Shown here one piece after another: positions 1 to 9,564 of a stretch of 64,000 nucleotides of DNA. Made by a program: the position numbers and the translations under genes. The DNA is from Methylotenera sp. (GTDB lineage Bacteria > Pseudomonadota > Gammaproteobacteria > Burkholderiales > Methylophilaceae): the NCBI GenBank assembly GCA_021732365.1, contig JAKFVD010000016.1, positions 241,059 to 305,058 of the forward strand, written 5' to 3'. The notes beneath the pieces are model-generated. The model saw nothing but the letters and a program-made list of their open reading frames with translations. It had not been told where the DNA came from and made no database searches. How positions within the stretch are numbered: position 1 is the first letter of the stretch; each line of letters begins with the position of its first letter.

Positions 1-186
1 ATTCACGTGACTAATACATTGCTCACACTGGTGATTAGCGGTTTGTTTGTCTTGCTTAGATTTTGAATCTGGCTGGCTATGCTGGATTAAATCAGAAAAG
101 TGGCTTATTTCATGTGTGGCAATGCCCATTTGCGTAAAAGCAAATAGTACGACCAAACTGAAATGAATAAATAATCTATGCAACAT
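1..186 (-). CDS. Partial secreted hypothetical protein (N-terminal 62 residues)
   Basis: The gene starts at an ATG at 186 and runs off the left edge of the window. The first ~24 residues (MLHRLFIHFSLVVLFAFTQM...) form a basic start followed by a hydrophobic stretch, as in a signal peptide. After it comes a hydrophilic stretch rich in His, Gln and Lys with a C-x-x-C motif (CEQC) near residue 55. The layout recalls small secreted cysteine-pair proteins of the DUF2946 kind, but with only 62 residues visible no family can be assigned. It lies downstream of sodB on the same strand, beyond a terminator, so it is probably a separate unit. Confidence 0.5.
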   Translation of the reverse strand, partial: MLHRLFIHFSLVVLFAFTQMGIATHEISHFSDLIQHSQPDSKSKQDKQTANHQCEQCISHVN

Positions 187-232
187 AGTTGCAATATTAG
201 CAGAAAATAATGAATATTTAGCACACGAATAT

Positions 233-262
233 AAAAAAGGCCGCTGTTGCGGCCTTTTTTTT
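233..262. terminator. Rho-independent terminator after sodB
   Basis: A perfect 6-bp GC stem (GGCCGC, loop TGTT, GCGGCC) is flanked by A-run and T-run on either side, so it can work in both directions. It sits 17 bases past the sodB stop and closes the minus-strand unit. Confidence 0.85.
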
Positions 263-278
263 CACTGCAATTGATAAC

Positions 279-860
279 TTAAGCAAAGTTTGCAGACGCA
301 AAATCCCAGTTTGCTAATGAGGCTAAAAATGTTTCTACAAATTTAGGACGCGCATTGCGATAATCGATGTAATAAGCATGTTCCCATACATCAATCGTTA
401 ATAAAGCTTTGTCACCAGTAGTCAAAGGTGTGCCAGCAGCGCCCATGTTTACAATATCCACAGTGCCGTCCGCTTTTTTAACTAACCATGTCCAACCAGA
501 ACCAAAATTACCAACCGCTGACGCTTGAAAGGCTTTTTTAAACTCATCAAAACTGCCCCATTTTGCATTGATGGCATCCGCCAATGCACCTGTTGGTGCG
601 CCGCCGCCATTAGGTTTCATGCTGTTCCAAAAAAATGTGTGATTCCATACCTGGGCAGAGTTGTTGTAAATGCCAGCAGAGGATTTTTTGATGATTTCTT
701 CTAAAGTTAAATTTTCAAACTCTGTACTTTTGATTAGATTATTTAAATTAGTTACGTATGTTTGGTGATGTTTACCGTAATGAAAATCCAGTGTTTCTTC
801 TGAAATATGCGGGGCTAAAGCGGTTCTAGCGTATGGTAATGCGGGTAAAGTATGTTCCAT
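279..860 (-). CDS. sodB: Iron superoxide dismutase SodB
   Basis: Cytoplasmic enzyme that dismutates superoxide to peroxide and oxygen. The 193-residue length is normal for the family. The four metal ligands are visible at the usual places: His27 (DFHYGKHH), His74 (VWNHTFFW), Asp157 and His161 (DVWEHAYY). The [10 protein letters not shown] segment and the AVGNFGSGW segment are of the iron type rather than the manganese type; this is inferred from motifs. An AGGA ribosome site lies 8 bases before the ATG. It is the last gene of a minus-strand series, 52 bases after the HAD-UbiA gene, and is followed by a clear terminator. It may have its own promoter in the short AT-rich gap. Confidence 0.95.
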   Translation of the reverse strand: MEHTLPALPYARTALAPHISEETLDFHYGKHHQTYVTNLNNLIKSTEFENLTLEEIIKKSSAGIYNNSAQVWNHTFFWNSMKPNGGGAPTGALADAINAKWGSFDEFKKAFQASAVGNFGSGWTWLVKKADGTVDIVNMGAAGTPLTTGDKALLTIDVWEHAYYIDYRNARPKFVETFLASLANWDFASANFA

Positions 861-912
861 GGTGTTTTCCTAACATTGATAAAAATTATTTTAGTAATTG
901 CTCTTATATTGG

Positions 913-2334
913 TTAAAACTTTAATGCTGCTATAAATATGCAGGCAGAAATCAATAATACAAGTAAGCTCTGCCAATCTCTTGCTGCAAATACTACAGGG
1001 TCATCGTCTACTTGGCCGCGATGCGCTTTCATCCACATTCTGCTTACCCAATACAATAAAAGTGGCGGCATTAGCCACAGCCACATGGTGTTGGGATACA
1101 TTAGGTTGGTTTCTGGGTTGTTAAGGTACAAAGCCAAAATCAATACAGAGCCCAAACCCGAACTTACGCCTATAGACATCAACACAGGCAAATCGTTTAC
1201 CGAGTAACCCCTGCCAGCAGCTTCTTGCTTATTGCTTTGCAAGGTAATTAATAATTCTGAGTAGCGTTTTACCAAGGCTAGGCTTAAAAAGATAAACATT
1301 GAAAATGCCAGCAACCAGAAAGATGGAGTAATCATAGTGGCGGCAGCGCCTGCAATAATTCGCATGGTATACAAACCAGCCAGCAGCATCACATCCACAA
1401 TCACTTGTCTTTTTAGACGAATTGAATAAGCCAGAGTCATTACAAAATATGCAGCAAGCACTAAAATAAAGCGATTTGGTAGCAACAGAGATACTGCAAA
1501 AGCAACGCCTAAAAGCAAAGGTACCATCAGCATGCCCTGCCACAGCGGAATAGTGCAGGCTGCAAATGGACGTTTACGTTTACGGATATGTTGTCTATCA
1601 GAATCTAAGTCCAGCAAATCATTCAGCACATAAACTGATGACGCGCACAGACTAAATGCGATGAAAGCGTAAAAAACCTGAACAATTCCCTCAAAAGCAT
1701 TTAGTTGATGAGCGGCTAGCAAAGGCACAGCTATTAACAAATTTTTAAGCCATTGATGCACACGCAAAGCACGCAGATACACTAAAAGGTTAGCGCGCGG
1801 CGTTTTAATGGTTTGTACGTCATTGGCTTTTTCTGATGCCCTTTGCGCAAGGCTATCGCTAGATGTCACCACAATTGCACTTGCCGCATGTGCCCACACA
1901 TGCAAATCCACATACGAATCGCCTGCATAATCAAAATTACGCTCACCAAATAACTTAACCAAATAATTGGCCTTATTTTTGCCTGCTAGATTCACCCCTT
2001 TTTCGGTTGCAAGCACTTGGTCAAAGCATCCAAGATGCGCGGCGATTCCATTTGCCCATAGCATAGGTGAAGCCGTCACCAATACTACCTGCCGACCTTG
2101 TTCACGCGCTTTTTCTATCATGCTCATTACTTCTGGGCGATATGGCAACGTTTCCCAATTAAAAATTACATGCTCTGCCAAACGCTCTTTTAAATAAACC
2201 TTACCTTTTAACAACCAAAAAGGCAGCAAAAATAAGCCCAGCGGATATTGTTTAAGCATTAAAAAAAATGCTTCGTATAGCAAATCTGTGGCAATTAAGG
2301 TACCGTCACAATCAACGCATAGTGGTTTATTCAT
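913..2334 (-). CDS. HAD phosphatase fused to UbiA-type prenyltransferase
   Basis: A two-domain protein of 473 residues. The N-terminal ~190 residues are a HAD-IB-like hydrolase with motif I DCDGTL right at the start and a VTASP motif II. The remainder is a multi-spanning membrane domain of the UbiA family, with the aspartate motif NDLLDLDSD followed by RKRKRPFA and the second YSIRLKRQVIVD motif. The aspartate/RP spacing resembles decaprenyl-phosphate phosphoribosyl transferases. The likely reaction is transfer of a phosphoribosyl-type group to a polyprenyl phosphate, with the HAD part removing a phosphate; this is inference. I placed the start at the ATG in front of MNKPL because an AAGGG site lies six bases before it and the extension upstream would overlap the previous gene. 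The neighbours, a small transporter and a GT39-like enzyme, suggest lipid-linked sugar modification of the envelope. Confidence 0.85.
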   Translation of the reverse strand: MNKPLCVDCDGTLIATDLLYEAFFLMLKQYPLGLFLLPFWLLKGKVYLKERLAEHVIFNWETLPYRPEVMSMIEKAREQGRQVVLVTASPMLWANGIAAHLGCFDQVLATEKGVNLAGKNKANYLVKLFGERNFDYAGDSYVDLHVWAHAASAIVVTSSDSLAQRASEKANDVQTIKTPRANLLVYLRALRVHQWLKNLLIAVPLLAAHQLNAFEGIVQVFYAFIAFSLCASSVYVLNDLLDLDSDRQHIRKRKRPFAACTIPLWQGMLMVPLLLGVAFAVSLLLPNRFILVLAAYFVMTLAYSIRLKRQVIVDVMLLAGLYTMRIIAGAAATMITPSFWLLAFSMFIFLSLALVKRYSELLITLQSNKQEAAGRGYSVNDLPVLMSIGVSSGLGSVLILALYLNNPETNLMYPNTMWLWLMPPLLLYWVSRMWMKAHRGQVDDDPVVFAARDWQSLLVLLISACIFIAALKF

Positions 2335-2338
2335 ATTT

Positions 2339-2743
2339 TTACCCTTGCGCCATAATTGCCACACCCAATGCAATGCAAAGCGTGCCTACAATTTTTGTGG
2401 TAGATAATACTTCACCATTAATAAAAAAAGCCAATAACATCGTCACTACAAAACCCAAGCCAACAAACGGATATGCAAAACTCACATCTACCCGCGCTAA
2501 AACCAGCAGCCAAACTGCAGCACTGGCAAAATAAAGCGTTAATCCGCCAAGCACATACACATTTGTGGCAATTGCAGTAAAGGCTTGCATGGCCGATTGC
2601 GATTGCATCGCCTGCAATACGGATGCATTGCTCATGCCCGTTTTAAGCACAATCTGCGCGATAGACGATAACAAAACGCTGCATAAAATCAGCAAAATTA
2701 AGTATTGATTCATTTTTGGTTTATCTTTCATTAGTTTTGCCAT
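2339..2743 (-). CDS. Small EamA/EmrE-like membrane protein
   Basis: A 134-residue protein with four predicted membrane helices, of the drug/metabolite transporter superfamily (small EmrE/ArnE-like size). Helix 1 contains AQIVLK, which fits the small transporter pattern. The gene begins directly after the stop of the GT39 gene (TAA then ATG), so the two are translationally coupled; internal ATGs at residues 5 and 11 are possible starts because no good ribosome site is visible. ArnE/ArnF relatives flip undecaprenyl-linked aminosugars. Position between a GT39-type transferase and a UbiA-type enzyme makes a lipid-sugar flippase more likely than drug efflux, but this is inference. Confidence 0.75.
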   Translation of the reverse strand: MAKLMKDKPKMNQYLILLILCSVLLSSIAQIVLKTGMSNASVLQAMQSQSAMQAFTAIATNVYVLGGLTLYFASAAVWLLVLARVDVSFAYPFVGLGFVVTMLLAFFINGEVLSTTKIVGTLCIALGVAIMAQG

Positions 2744-3964
2744 TTAAGTTGCATTAATTAATTTGTATCTTGCTGCTAAATTTTGTAATGCATAGGCGGC
2801 AAATATCGCCAAAAATGGGTTGATTGGCATATGGTAGCGGTCTTGCGCAACCGTTAATATGGGGAATACAAAGAAAAATGCTGCCACCACAAAAAGAACA
2901 TTAAAAGGTACTAACTGACGCTCTTTTAGTAGCTTGTAAACACCTATGCTAGCAAATACCAATATTAACCACCAAAACATACTAGAGATAAGTTTCATCC
3001 CTATTAAAATCGGCTTACTAAAGCGTTTTTCTAAATACCCGTTCCAAACGATACCGATTGTTTCTGCTTTGTAGGTAATTAACGCACGCTTTAAGGCTAA
3101 TTTTGCATAGCCCAAAGGATTGTGCACAATAAAATCTATCGCTTCTTTTTTAAAGTAATTGTCGCGCGCCACTTCATTTTTAAACGGCAAATCGGTTAAA
3201 TCGGTATAGCCGCCGTTTGAATTCGGATTATTACCCATCCATAAATTGGCCCCGCCATTGGCAGAAACCAACACAAACTCGCCAAATACTTGGTGATTGC
3301 GGTACACCCAAGGTGAAAATAACAAAGTTGCGGTGATTGCTGCAATACAAAATGATTGAATTGCAGCTCGCCAGTCTTTGTTGGCTAGCCAATCTAATAT
3401 TGGTAAAAACAGAAATATGAACTGTGCGGTTGGCCGCACATAGGTTGCCGCACAAATCAAAGCGCCCCAGATGATGGCTCTTAAAATTGGCGATAACTGC
3501 TTACATCCCCAAACATAAATTGCTGATAATATTAAGAAAATAAAAATTATCTCGCTTGCTAATATAGTGGTGAACTGAATTAATATTGGCCATAATGCTA
3601 TTAAGAATGCTGCAATTAATGCGACATTATTATTTAAATAACGCTGTGCAATTGCATAGGTTAGCCAAACAATTAATGTGCCGATTACAATGTTAAACAC
3701 CACAATTGGCAAAAATGAAATGCCGAAAATCTTGTAAATAACCGCATAAATGGCAGAAGTGCCAACAGGCCAATAAACAGTAATATCGCCGTTAGGAAAC
3801 GCATAACCGTTGCCTGTTGCTATGCTTTGCGCAAACACATCGTATAAAAATGAATCGGATACTGGCACTACAGGCACCAAGCATGCCCAAATTACCCTGA
3901 GCAAAATCGCTAAAATTAATAGATTTTTTATATTGAAAATAGGTGCTTTTTGAAATAAATGCAT
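2744..3964 (-). CDS. GT39/PMT-like membrane glycosyltransferase
   Basis: A 406-residue integral membrane protein with about ten hydrophobic segments. It has the first-loop acidic residues typical of GT-C fold enzymes (PVSDSFLYD after the first helix), then YWPVGTSAIYA, resembling dolichyl-phosphate-mannose protein mannosyltransferase and ArnT relatives. These enzymes use polyprenyl-phosphate sugars as donors and act on the periplasmic face. The acceptor (lipid A, protein or glycan) cannot be told from sequence. It lies between xerC and the small transporter on the same strand with short gaps. Together with the two following genes it looks like a donor-synthesis, flipping and transfer set. Confidence 0.8.
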   Translation of the reverse strand: MHLFQKAPIFNIKNLLILAILLRVIWACLVPVVPVSDSFLYDVFAQSIATGNGYAFPNGDITVYWPVGTSAIYAVIYKIFGISFLPIVVFNIVIGTLIVWLTYAIAQRYLNNNVALIAAFLIALWPILIQFTTILASEIIFIFLILSAIYVWGCKQLSPILRAIIWGALICAATYVRPTAQFIFLFLPILDWLANKDWRAAIQSFCIAAITATLLFSPWVYRNHQVFGEFVLVSANGGANLWMGNNPNSNGGYTDLTDLPFKNEVARDNYFKKEAIDFIVHNPLGYAKLALKRALITYKAETIGIVWNGYLEKRFSKPILIGMKLISSMFWWLILVFASIGVYKLLKERQLVPFNVLFVVAAFFFVFPILTVAQDRYHMPINPFLAIFAAYALQNLAARYKLINAT

Positions 3965-4005
3965 ATTAATCCTATTGATTTATTGTTGGCTTATTTTGGT
4001 CATTA

Positions 4006-4920
4006 TTAAACACTGGTCTTTTTTGCTCTTGGATGTGCATTATCGTACACCTTACTTAAATGCTGAAAATCTAAATGCGTATACACTTGAGTGGTACTAA
4101 TATTGGCATGGCCCAGCATTTCTTGCACCGCGCGTAAATCGCCGCTGGATTGCAACACATGCGACGCAAAGCTGTGCCGCAACATATGTGGATGCACTGA
4201 AGTATGAATGTTCTGCTTAATCGCCCACTCTTTAATGCGATATTGCACATTTCTGGGAGTTAATCGCTTGCCCTGTTTGCCAACAAATACGGCTTTATCT
4301 TGCGGATTTCCATCAAAAGATGCGTCATCTGGGCGCATGCTTAGCCATTGCTGAATGGCTTTTATAGCAAACTCGCCAAGCGGCACGATGCGGGTTTTAT
4401 TGCCTTTACCCGTTACCGTTATCGTGCCTTCTGTAAAATCCAGCGCGCCTATGTTTAAATTCACCAATTCGCTTAAACGCAAGCCAGACGAATAAAATAA
4501 TTCCAAAATAGCATGGTCGCGCACACTTAATAGATCATTTTCTTTAATATCCACCAGCTTAATTGTTTGCTCAATTGATAGCGCGTACGGCAGTGTCTGG
4601 GCTGATTTAGGCGCGCGCAAACCTAATACTGGATTTTGCAAATAACCATGCTGCTGAATCAAAAAGTTAAAAAAACCGCGCCAACAAGATAATAAGCGCG
4701 CGATACTTTTTCCACCCAAACCTTTGCCATGAAGACCAGCCACAAAGCGCCTTATGTGAGTATTTTGCAGCTCATTTAAGTTTAATTGATCGCTTAATTG
4801 CACAAGCTGTGTCAAATCTCTTGAGTAATTCTTGCAGGTCAGCGGACTTAAGCGCCGCTCAAAACTTAAAAATTCCAGATATTTGGCAATTAAGATTTGT
4901 GCTGAAGCATCGGCTGACAT
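4006..4920 (-). CDS. xerC: Site-specific tyrosine recombinase XerC
   Basis: Resolves chromosome dimers at dif together with XerD. The complete tyrosine recombinase catalytic set is visible: Arg in GLRLSEL, Lys in TGKGNK, the H-x-x-R box HPHMLRHSF, the LGHANIS histidine and the nucleophile Tyr in TQVYTHLD. The N-terminal SAM-like core-binding domain (YLEFLSFERRLS) is present and the length is normal. An in-frame TTG lies five codons upstream (4935), but I prefer the ATG in front of SADAS; neither has a strong ribosome site. The gene follows dapF and DUF484, the common proteobacterial order. Confidence 0.95.
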   Translation of the reverse strand: MSADASAQILIAKYLEFLSFERRLSPLTCKNYSRDLTQLVQLSDQLNLNELQNTHIRRFVAGLHGKGLGGKSIARLLSCWRGFFNFLIQQHGYLQNPVLGLRAPKSAQTLPYALSIEQTIKLVDIKENDLLSVRDHAILELFYSSGLRLSELVNLNIGALDFTEGTITVTGKGNKTRIVPLGEFAIKAIQQWLSMRPDDASFDGNPQDKAVFVGKQGKRLTPRNVQYRIKEWAIKQNIHTSVHPHMLRHSFASHVLQSSGDLRAVQEMLGHANISTTQVYTHLDFQHLSKVYDNAHPRAKKTSV

Positions 4921-4949
4921 ATTTTCTGTTGGCAAACTGTTTTGACTAA

Positions 4950-5615
4950 TTAGGAAAGCGCCAAATGTCGCGATAGTGCTGCACTAATGAGCTCACTCAT
5001 TTTATTTAAAAAATCTGTGCCCATTTCTTCATAAAATCGGCTGTCACTATCGCTGGCTAACGCTAAAAATCCAAATAGGTTAGGTTGATGCAAGCCAATA
5101 ATCGCCAATGATGCAGCAGGTTCTATAAACCAATCTTCACCCACAATAACAGGTGGTTTGCCACAGTAAGCGTGCGTGCGTGACGCAATCCATGTTTTTA
5201 CGAGTTCAGAAGTTTCGCTAAACACCAAGTTAGCTTGGCTAGATTGATCCAATGGTTGTACCCAAATGCGCAAGCACGTATCACTTAAATCAAACATTTC
5301 GGGCAAATCGTGGCTAATTAATTGCTCAATTGAATCAAAACTTTTAGCCTGATGCAAACGCAGATTAAACGCATGCATTTTATTAGCCGTGATGTCGTTT
5401 TGCTGTGCATTTACAACCAACTCAGAAAATCGACTCTCAAGCGCGGTGATTTTATCGCGCTGCGCCAATTGCTGACGTTCTGCCAATGAGATTGTGCCGC
5501 CACCGTGTGGGCTAGGTAAGTGAATATCTGCCAATAAAGCAGCGTTTTCTTCAAAAAATTCAGGGTGATTTTTTAAATAGCTTTTAATTTCTGCTAAATC
5601 TATTGTTTCCGACAT
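4950..5615 (-). CDS. DUF484 family GAF-like protein
   Basis: A 221-residue soluble protein. The N-terminus (IKSYLKNHPEFFEENAALLADIHLPSPHGGGTISLAERQ) is the signature of DUF484, followed by a short coiled region and a GAF-like domain. The function is unknown. It sits between dapF and xerC, where members of this family are usually found, and is probably co-transcribed with both: the gap to xerC is about 30 bases and to dapF about 46. Confidence 0.88.
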   Translation of the reverse strand: MSETIDLAEIKSYLKNHPEFFEENAALLADIHLPSPHGGGTISLAERQQLAQRDKITALESRFSELVVNAQQNDITANKMHAFNLRLHQAKSFDSIEQLISHDLPEMFDLSDTCLRIWVQPLDQSSQANLVFSETSELVKTWIASRTHAYCGKPPVIVGEDWFIEPAASLAIIGLHQPNLFGFLALASDSDSRFYEEMGTDFLNKMSELISAALSRHLALS

Positions 5616-5661
5616 TATTGTTCCCTAAAGTTAACCACTTATTTTAATCAAAATTGCTCCA

Positions 5662-6492
5662 TCAAATCTCAATCTGACCTTCAAACACAAACTCTGCAGG
5701 CCCAGTCATCATGACTGGCGCGGTCTCTCCAGCCCATGCAATGCTCAACCTGCCGCCACGTGTATTCACCAAAACAGGCGATTGCAAAAGCCCTAACGCA
5801 ATACCACTTATCGCCGCCGCGCAAGCACCTGTGCCACAAGAAAGCGTTTCGCCACTGCCGCGCTCATATACGCGCAGATTAATTTCATGCGCATTCAAAA
5901 CTTGCATAAAGCCTGCATTCACCCGCTGTGGAAAGTCCACATGCGATTCAATTTGTGGCCCAAGCGTTGCTACTTTTGCTTGCTCTGTGTTATCCACAAC
6001 CATTACTGCATGCGGGTTACCCATTGAAATGGCAGAAATTGTGATGGTTTCTGCCTGTAATTTCAAAGCATATTGTGCTTGTAAGTTTGTCGCCGCAAAT
6101 GGAATACGTGCAGGCTCAAAAATGGGCGCGCCCATATTCACAGTCACCTGCCCATCGTTTTGCAATTGCAACACAATAATTCCGCTGGCGGTTTCAACTT
6201 TTATGTCAGTTTTAGTGGTTAAGTTTTTTTCAAAAACAAAACGCGCAAAACAACGCGCACCGTTGCCGCACTGCTCTACCTCGCCGCCATCTGCATTAAA
6301 AATGCGGTATTTAAAATCTACATCTACCGTAGTGCTTTTTTCAACTATCAATAATTGATCGCAACCAACACCAAAATAACGGTTGGCGATTTGTTTGATT
6401 TGACTTTTGCTAAGCGCAACATTCTCTGAATAGCCGTTAATCACGACAAAATCATTACCTGCGCCCTGCATTTTTGTGAACTTTAGCTGCAT
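5662..6492 (-). CDS. dapF: Diaminopimelate epimerase DapF
   Basis: Converts LL- to meso-diaminopimelate for lysine and peptidoglycan synthesis in the cytoplasm. Both catalytic cysteines are visible, Cys75 in EQCGNGARC and Cys219 in LSCGTGACA, with the expected flanking residues. The 276-residue length is standard. A good GAGGT ribosome site lies five bases before the ATG. It is the first gene of the minus-strand series and diverges from metK. Confidence 0.96.
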   Translation of the reverse strand: MQLKFTKMQGAGNDFVVINGYSENVALSKSQIKQIANRYFGVGCDQLLIVEKSTTVDVDFKYRIFNADGGEVEQCGNGARCFARFVFEKNLTTKTDIKVETASGIIVLQLQNDGQVTVNMGAPIFEPARIPFAATNLQAQYALKLQAETITISAISMGNPHAVMVVDNTEQAKVATLGPQIESHVDFPQRVNAGFMQVLNAHEINLRVYERGSGETLSCGTGACAAAISGIALGLLQSPVLVNTRGGRLSIAWAGETAPVMMTGPAEFVFEGQIEI

Positions 6493-6515
6493 TTTTACCT
6501 CAATTGGTTACGTGT

Positions 6516-6544
6516 ATTCTACCAAATTTGAGTGTTTACAAGTG
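6516..6544 (-). promoter_or_regulatory. Probable promoter of dapF
   Basis: On the minus strand, an extended -10 (TGG TAGAAT) is preceded 17 bases earlier by a weak -35 (CACTTG). It lies about 25 bases ahead of the dapF start. Pattern match only. Confidence 0.4.
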
Positions 6545-6652
6545 CTTATCCGTGTACAATCCGCAATCCAACAGTGATTTATAATATTTGCTTTAGCCTT
6601 TAGTCGATATTATTTTCTCTTTTTTAAATATTAAGTTTTCAAGGCGCAACTC

Positions 6653-7816
6653 ATGAATGAATATCTATTTACCTCAGAATCCGTTTCTGAAGGCCACCCA
6701 GACAAACTCGCAGACCAAGTATCCGACAGTATTTTAGATGCTATTTTAGAACAAGACCCAACTGCACGCGTAGCCGCAGAAACTTTGGCTAATACTGGCT
6801 TGGTGGTTCTTGCTGGCGAAATTACAACTACAGCCAATGTTGATTACATTAAAGTAGCACGCGATTGCATTAAACGTATTGGTTATGACAACACAGAATA
6901 TGGCATCGATTACAAAGGTTGCGCGGTATTAGTCGCTTATGACAAACAATCGCCTGACATCGCACAAGGTGTTGACGGCGCACAAGACGATCCATTAGAC
7001 CAAGGCGCGGGCGACCAGGGTTTGATGTTTGGCTATGCGGTGGATGAAACGCCGCAATTAATGCCGCTACCAATCTGGTTAAGTCATCGTTTAATGGAAC
7101 GTCAAGCTGCGTTGCGTAAAGATGGCCGTTTGCCATGGTTGCGTCCAGATGCGAAAAGCCAAGTTACTGTGCAATATGTAGATGGCAAACCATACAAAAT
7201 CGATACGGTTTTGGTTTCAACTCAACACTCACCCGATATCAGCTTAGAAGATATTCGCGAAGCAACCATTGAAGAAATCATCAAGCCAATGTTGCCTAAA
7301 GAGTTAATCAAAGGCGAAATTAAATATTTGGTTAACCCAACAGGTCGCTTTGTTATTGGCGGCCCACAAGGCGATTGCGGCTTAACAGGCCGTAAAATCA
7401 TTGTGGACACCTACGGCGGCGCAGCCCCTCATGGTGGCGGTGCGTTCTCAGGTAAAGATCCTTCAAAAGTGGACCGTAGCGCCGCTTATGCTGGCCGCTA
7501 TGTAGCCAAAAATATTGTGGCGGCTGGTTTAGCATCACGTTGTTTAGTGCAAGTGAGTTACGCCATTGGCGTGGCGCAACCAACTTCTGTAATGGTTGAA
7601 ACGTATGGCACAGGTAAAGTTTCAAACGAGGTATTGACGCAATTAGTGCGTGAACATTTTGACCTGCGCCCAAAAGGCATTGTAAAAATGTTGAACTTAT
7701 TGCGCCCAATTTACACAAAAACAGCAGCTTATGGCCACTTTGGTCGCGATGAGCCTGAGTTTACTTGGGAAGCGACCGATAGGGCAGCAGCACTGAAAGC
7801 CGCGGCAGGTTTATAA
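6653..7816 (+). CDS. metK: S-adenosylmethionine synthetase MetK
   Basis: Makes SAM from methionine and ATP. The signature blocks are all present: GHPDKLADQ near the N-terminus, the hexapeptide GAGDQG and the P-loop-like [19 protein letters not shown]. The 387-residue length is typical. The AAGG site lies about 8 bases before the ATG. The 160-base leader shared with dapF was checked for a SAM riboswitch and none was seen; a TATAAT at 6580-6585 has no convincing partner. It is followed by a long inverted repeat and then the riboswitch-controlled ahcY, so metK and ahcY are probably transcribed separately. Confidence 0.97.
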   Translation: MNEYLFTSESVSEGHPDKLADQVSDSILDAILEQDPTARVAAETLANTGLVVLAGEITTTANVDYIKVARDCIKRIGYDNTEYGIDYKGCAVLVAYDKQSPDIAQGVDGAQDDPLDQGAGDQGLMFGYAVDETPQLMPLPIWLSHRLMERQAALRKDGRLPWLRPDAKSQVTVQYVDGKPYKIDTVLVSTQHSPDISLEDIREATIEEIIKPMLPKELIKGEIKYLVNPTGRFVIGGPQGDCGLTGRKIIVDTYGGAAPHGGGAFSGKDPSKVDRSAAYAGRYVAKNIVAAGLASRCLVQVSYAIGVAQPTSVMVETYGTGKVSNEVLTQLVREHFDLRPKGIVKMLNLLRPIYTKTAAYGHFGRDEPEFTWEATDRAAALKAAAGL

Positions 7817-7835
7817 GTCTTAATATGTAGCAAAC

Positions 7836-7889
7836 ATAATGAAATCATGGCTTTACAAAAACCATGATTTCATTATAATTCGATTTTTT
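7836..7889 (+). terminator. Long AT-rich inverted repeat after metK, likely terminator
   Basis: A perfect 15-bp inverted repeat (ATAATGAAATCATGG and its complement) has an 11-base loop. A run of six T follows eight bases after the second arm. The arms are low in GC for an intrinsic terminator, but placement 19 bases after metK fits. Confidence 0.6.
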
Positions 7890-7913
7890 GTAATTTATAG
7901 TTTTAGTAATTCA

Positions 7914-8126
7914 TAACCGAGGAACGTTGCGAGGTTACGTTAGTTTTGAAATATCAAAACGATGTAAACCCTAGGCTCGGTTAGCAATATTGGTAAAGTT
8001 TTTATCATTATTGTAAACGGCGTTCACCTAACCGTGCCAGACACGGGATGCAGGTGGGCAAAGTTAATGTCTCTCTCAATTCATCCCCTCTGGTCACCAA
8101 ACTTCATTATTGTTTAAGGAAAAACG
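7914..8126 (+). promoter_or_regulatory. SAH riboswitch controlling ahcY
   Basis: The leader matches the S-adenosylhomocysteine riboswitch. P1 is an 8-bp stem, TAACCGAG (7914-7921) with CTCGGTTA (7976-7983). The conserved GGAACGTTGCGA block follows the first strand and the CTAGGCTCGG block contains the second. P2 is a hairpin rich in GTTTTG/CAAAAC. A long extra hairpin lies at 7985-8013. The pseudoknot is GAACG (7922-7926) with CGTTC (8021-8025). Downstream a hairpin CACCT...AGGTG with an inner CCGTG/CACGG stem probably forms the expression platform before the AAGGA site of ahcY. Known members switch on genes for SAH recycling when SAH accumulates. Confidence 0.9.
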
Positions 8127-9542
8127 ATGAATACCGTGACTGATTTAACATTCAAAGATTACATTGTTGCTGATATTAATTTAGCAACTTTTGGCCGTAA
8201 GGAAATTGCGATTGCCGAAACCGAAATGCCAGGCTTAATGGCGATTCGCGAAGAATTTGCACTTGCACAGCCATTAAAAGGTGCGCGCATTACTGGCTCT
8301 CTACACATGACCATTCAAACAGCAGTACTGATTGAAACGCTGAAAGACTTAGGCGCTGAAGTACGTTGGGCATCATGTAACATCTATTCAACACAAGACC
8401 ACGCGGCGGCGGCGATTGCGGCAGGCGGCACACCAGTATTCGCCATCAAAGGCGAAACATTGACTGAATATTGGGATTACACACACCGTATTTTTGAGTG
8501 GGCTGATGGCGGCTATACTAATATGATTTTAGATGATGGTGGCGATGCAACATTGCTTTTACATCTAGGTACGCGCGCTGAAAAAGATTTATCGGTTATT
8601 GCTAACCCAACTTCAGAAGAAGAAATCTGCTTGTTTGACGCGATTAAAGAAAAATTAAAAGTTGACCCAACTTGGTACTCAACACGCTTAAGCAAAATCA
8701 TTGGCGTAACAGAAGAAACCACAACTGGCGTGCATCGTTTGTATCAAATGCATAAAGAAGGCAAATTGGCTTTCCCAGCGATTAATGTAAACGATTCTGT
8801 CACTAAATCAAAATTCGACAATCTATATGGTTGCCGTGAAAGTTTAGTTGATGCGATTAAACGCGCAACGGATGTGATGATTGCAGGCAAAGTGGCTGTG
8901 GTTGCAGGTTATGGCGATGTAGGTAAAGGTTCTGCGCAAGCTTTACGTGCGTTATCTGCTCAAGTTTGGGTAACAGAAATTGATCCAATTTGCGCATTAC
9001 AAGCGGCAATGGAAGGCTACCGTGTAGTCACAATGGATTACGCCGCTGAGCATGCCGATATTTTTGTAACAGCTACTGGTAATTACCATGTGATTACGCA
9101 TGACCATATGGCAAAAATGAAAGACCAAGCCATTGTGTGTAATATCGGTCACTTTGATAACGAAATCGATGTAGCTTCACTAGAAAAATATGAGTGGGAT
9201 GAAATCAAGCCACAAGTTGACCATGTGATTTTCCCAAATGGTAAAAAGATCATTCTGCTAGCGAAAGGTCGTTTAGTGAATTTGGGTTGTGGTACAGGAC
9301 ATCCAAGCTATGTGATGAGCTCTAGCTTTGCCAATCAAACCATTGCGCAAATTGAGTTGTTTACCCAGCAAGCAAAATATCCAGTAGGCGTTTATACTTT
9401 GCCTAAGCATTTAGATGAAAAAGTCGCGGTGTTGCAATTGAAAAAATTAAACGCACAATTGACGCGCTTATCTGAAACGCAAGCGGCTTACATTGGCGTG
9501 TCGCAAGATGGCCCATTTAAGCCAGAAACTTATCGTTATTAA
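8127..9542 (+). CDS. ahcY: Adenosylhomocysteinase AhcY
   Basis: Hydrolyses S-adenosylhomocysteine to adenosine and homocysteine, removing the product inhibitor of methyltransferases. The NAD-binding glycine motif ([15 protein letters not shown]) and the substrate-domain [13 protein letters not shown] block are visible. The C-terminal FKPETYRY ending is typical. The 471-residue form carries the insertion common in bacteria. AAGGA lies seven bases before the ATG. It heads an operon with a small membrane protein and metF and is under the SAH riboswitch. Confidence 0.97.
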   Translation: MNTVTDLTFKDYIVADINLATFGRKEIAIAETEMPGLMAIREEFALAQPLKGARITGSLHMTIQTAVLIETLKDLGAEVRWASCNIYSTQDHAAAAIAAGGTPVFAIKGETLTEYWDYTHRIFEWADGGYTNMILDDGGDATLLLHLGTRAEKDLSVIANPTSEEEICLFDAIKEKLKVDPTWYSTRLSKIIGVTEETTTGVHRLYQMHKEGKLAFPAINVNDSVTKSKFDNLYGCRESLVDAIKRATDVMIAGKVAVVAGYGDVGKGSAQALRALSAQVWVTEIDPICALQAAMEGYRVVTMDYAAEHADIFVTATGNYHVITHDHMAKMKDQAIVCNIGHFDNEIDVASLEKYEWDEIKPQVDHVIFPNGKKIILLAKGRLVNLGCGTGHPSYVMSSSFANQTIAQIELFTQQAKYPVGVYTLPKHLDEKVAVLQLKKLNAQLTRLSETQAAYIGVSQDGPFKPETYRY

Positions 9543-9564
9543 TCGTTAATTTGGGAGCAGACAC

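Noticed and set aside
5711-6358. 215-codon open frame opposite dapF
   Set aside because: Cys/Pro-rich shadow of a fully conserved gene, no ribosome site.
6545-6652. Possible SAM riboswitch before metK
   Set aside because: No recognisable helices or conserved core of any SAM riboswitch class were seen.
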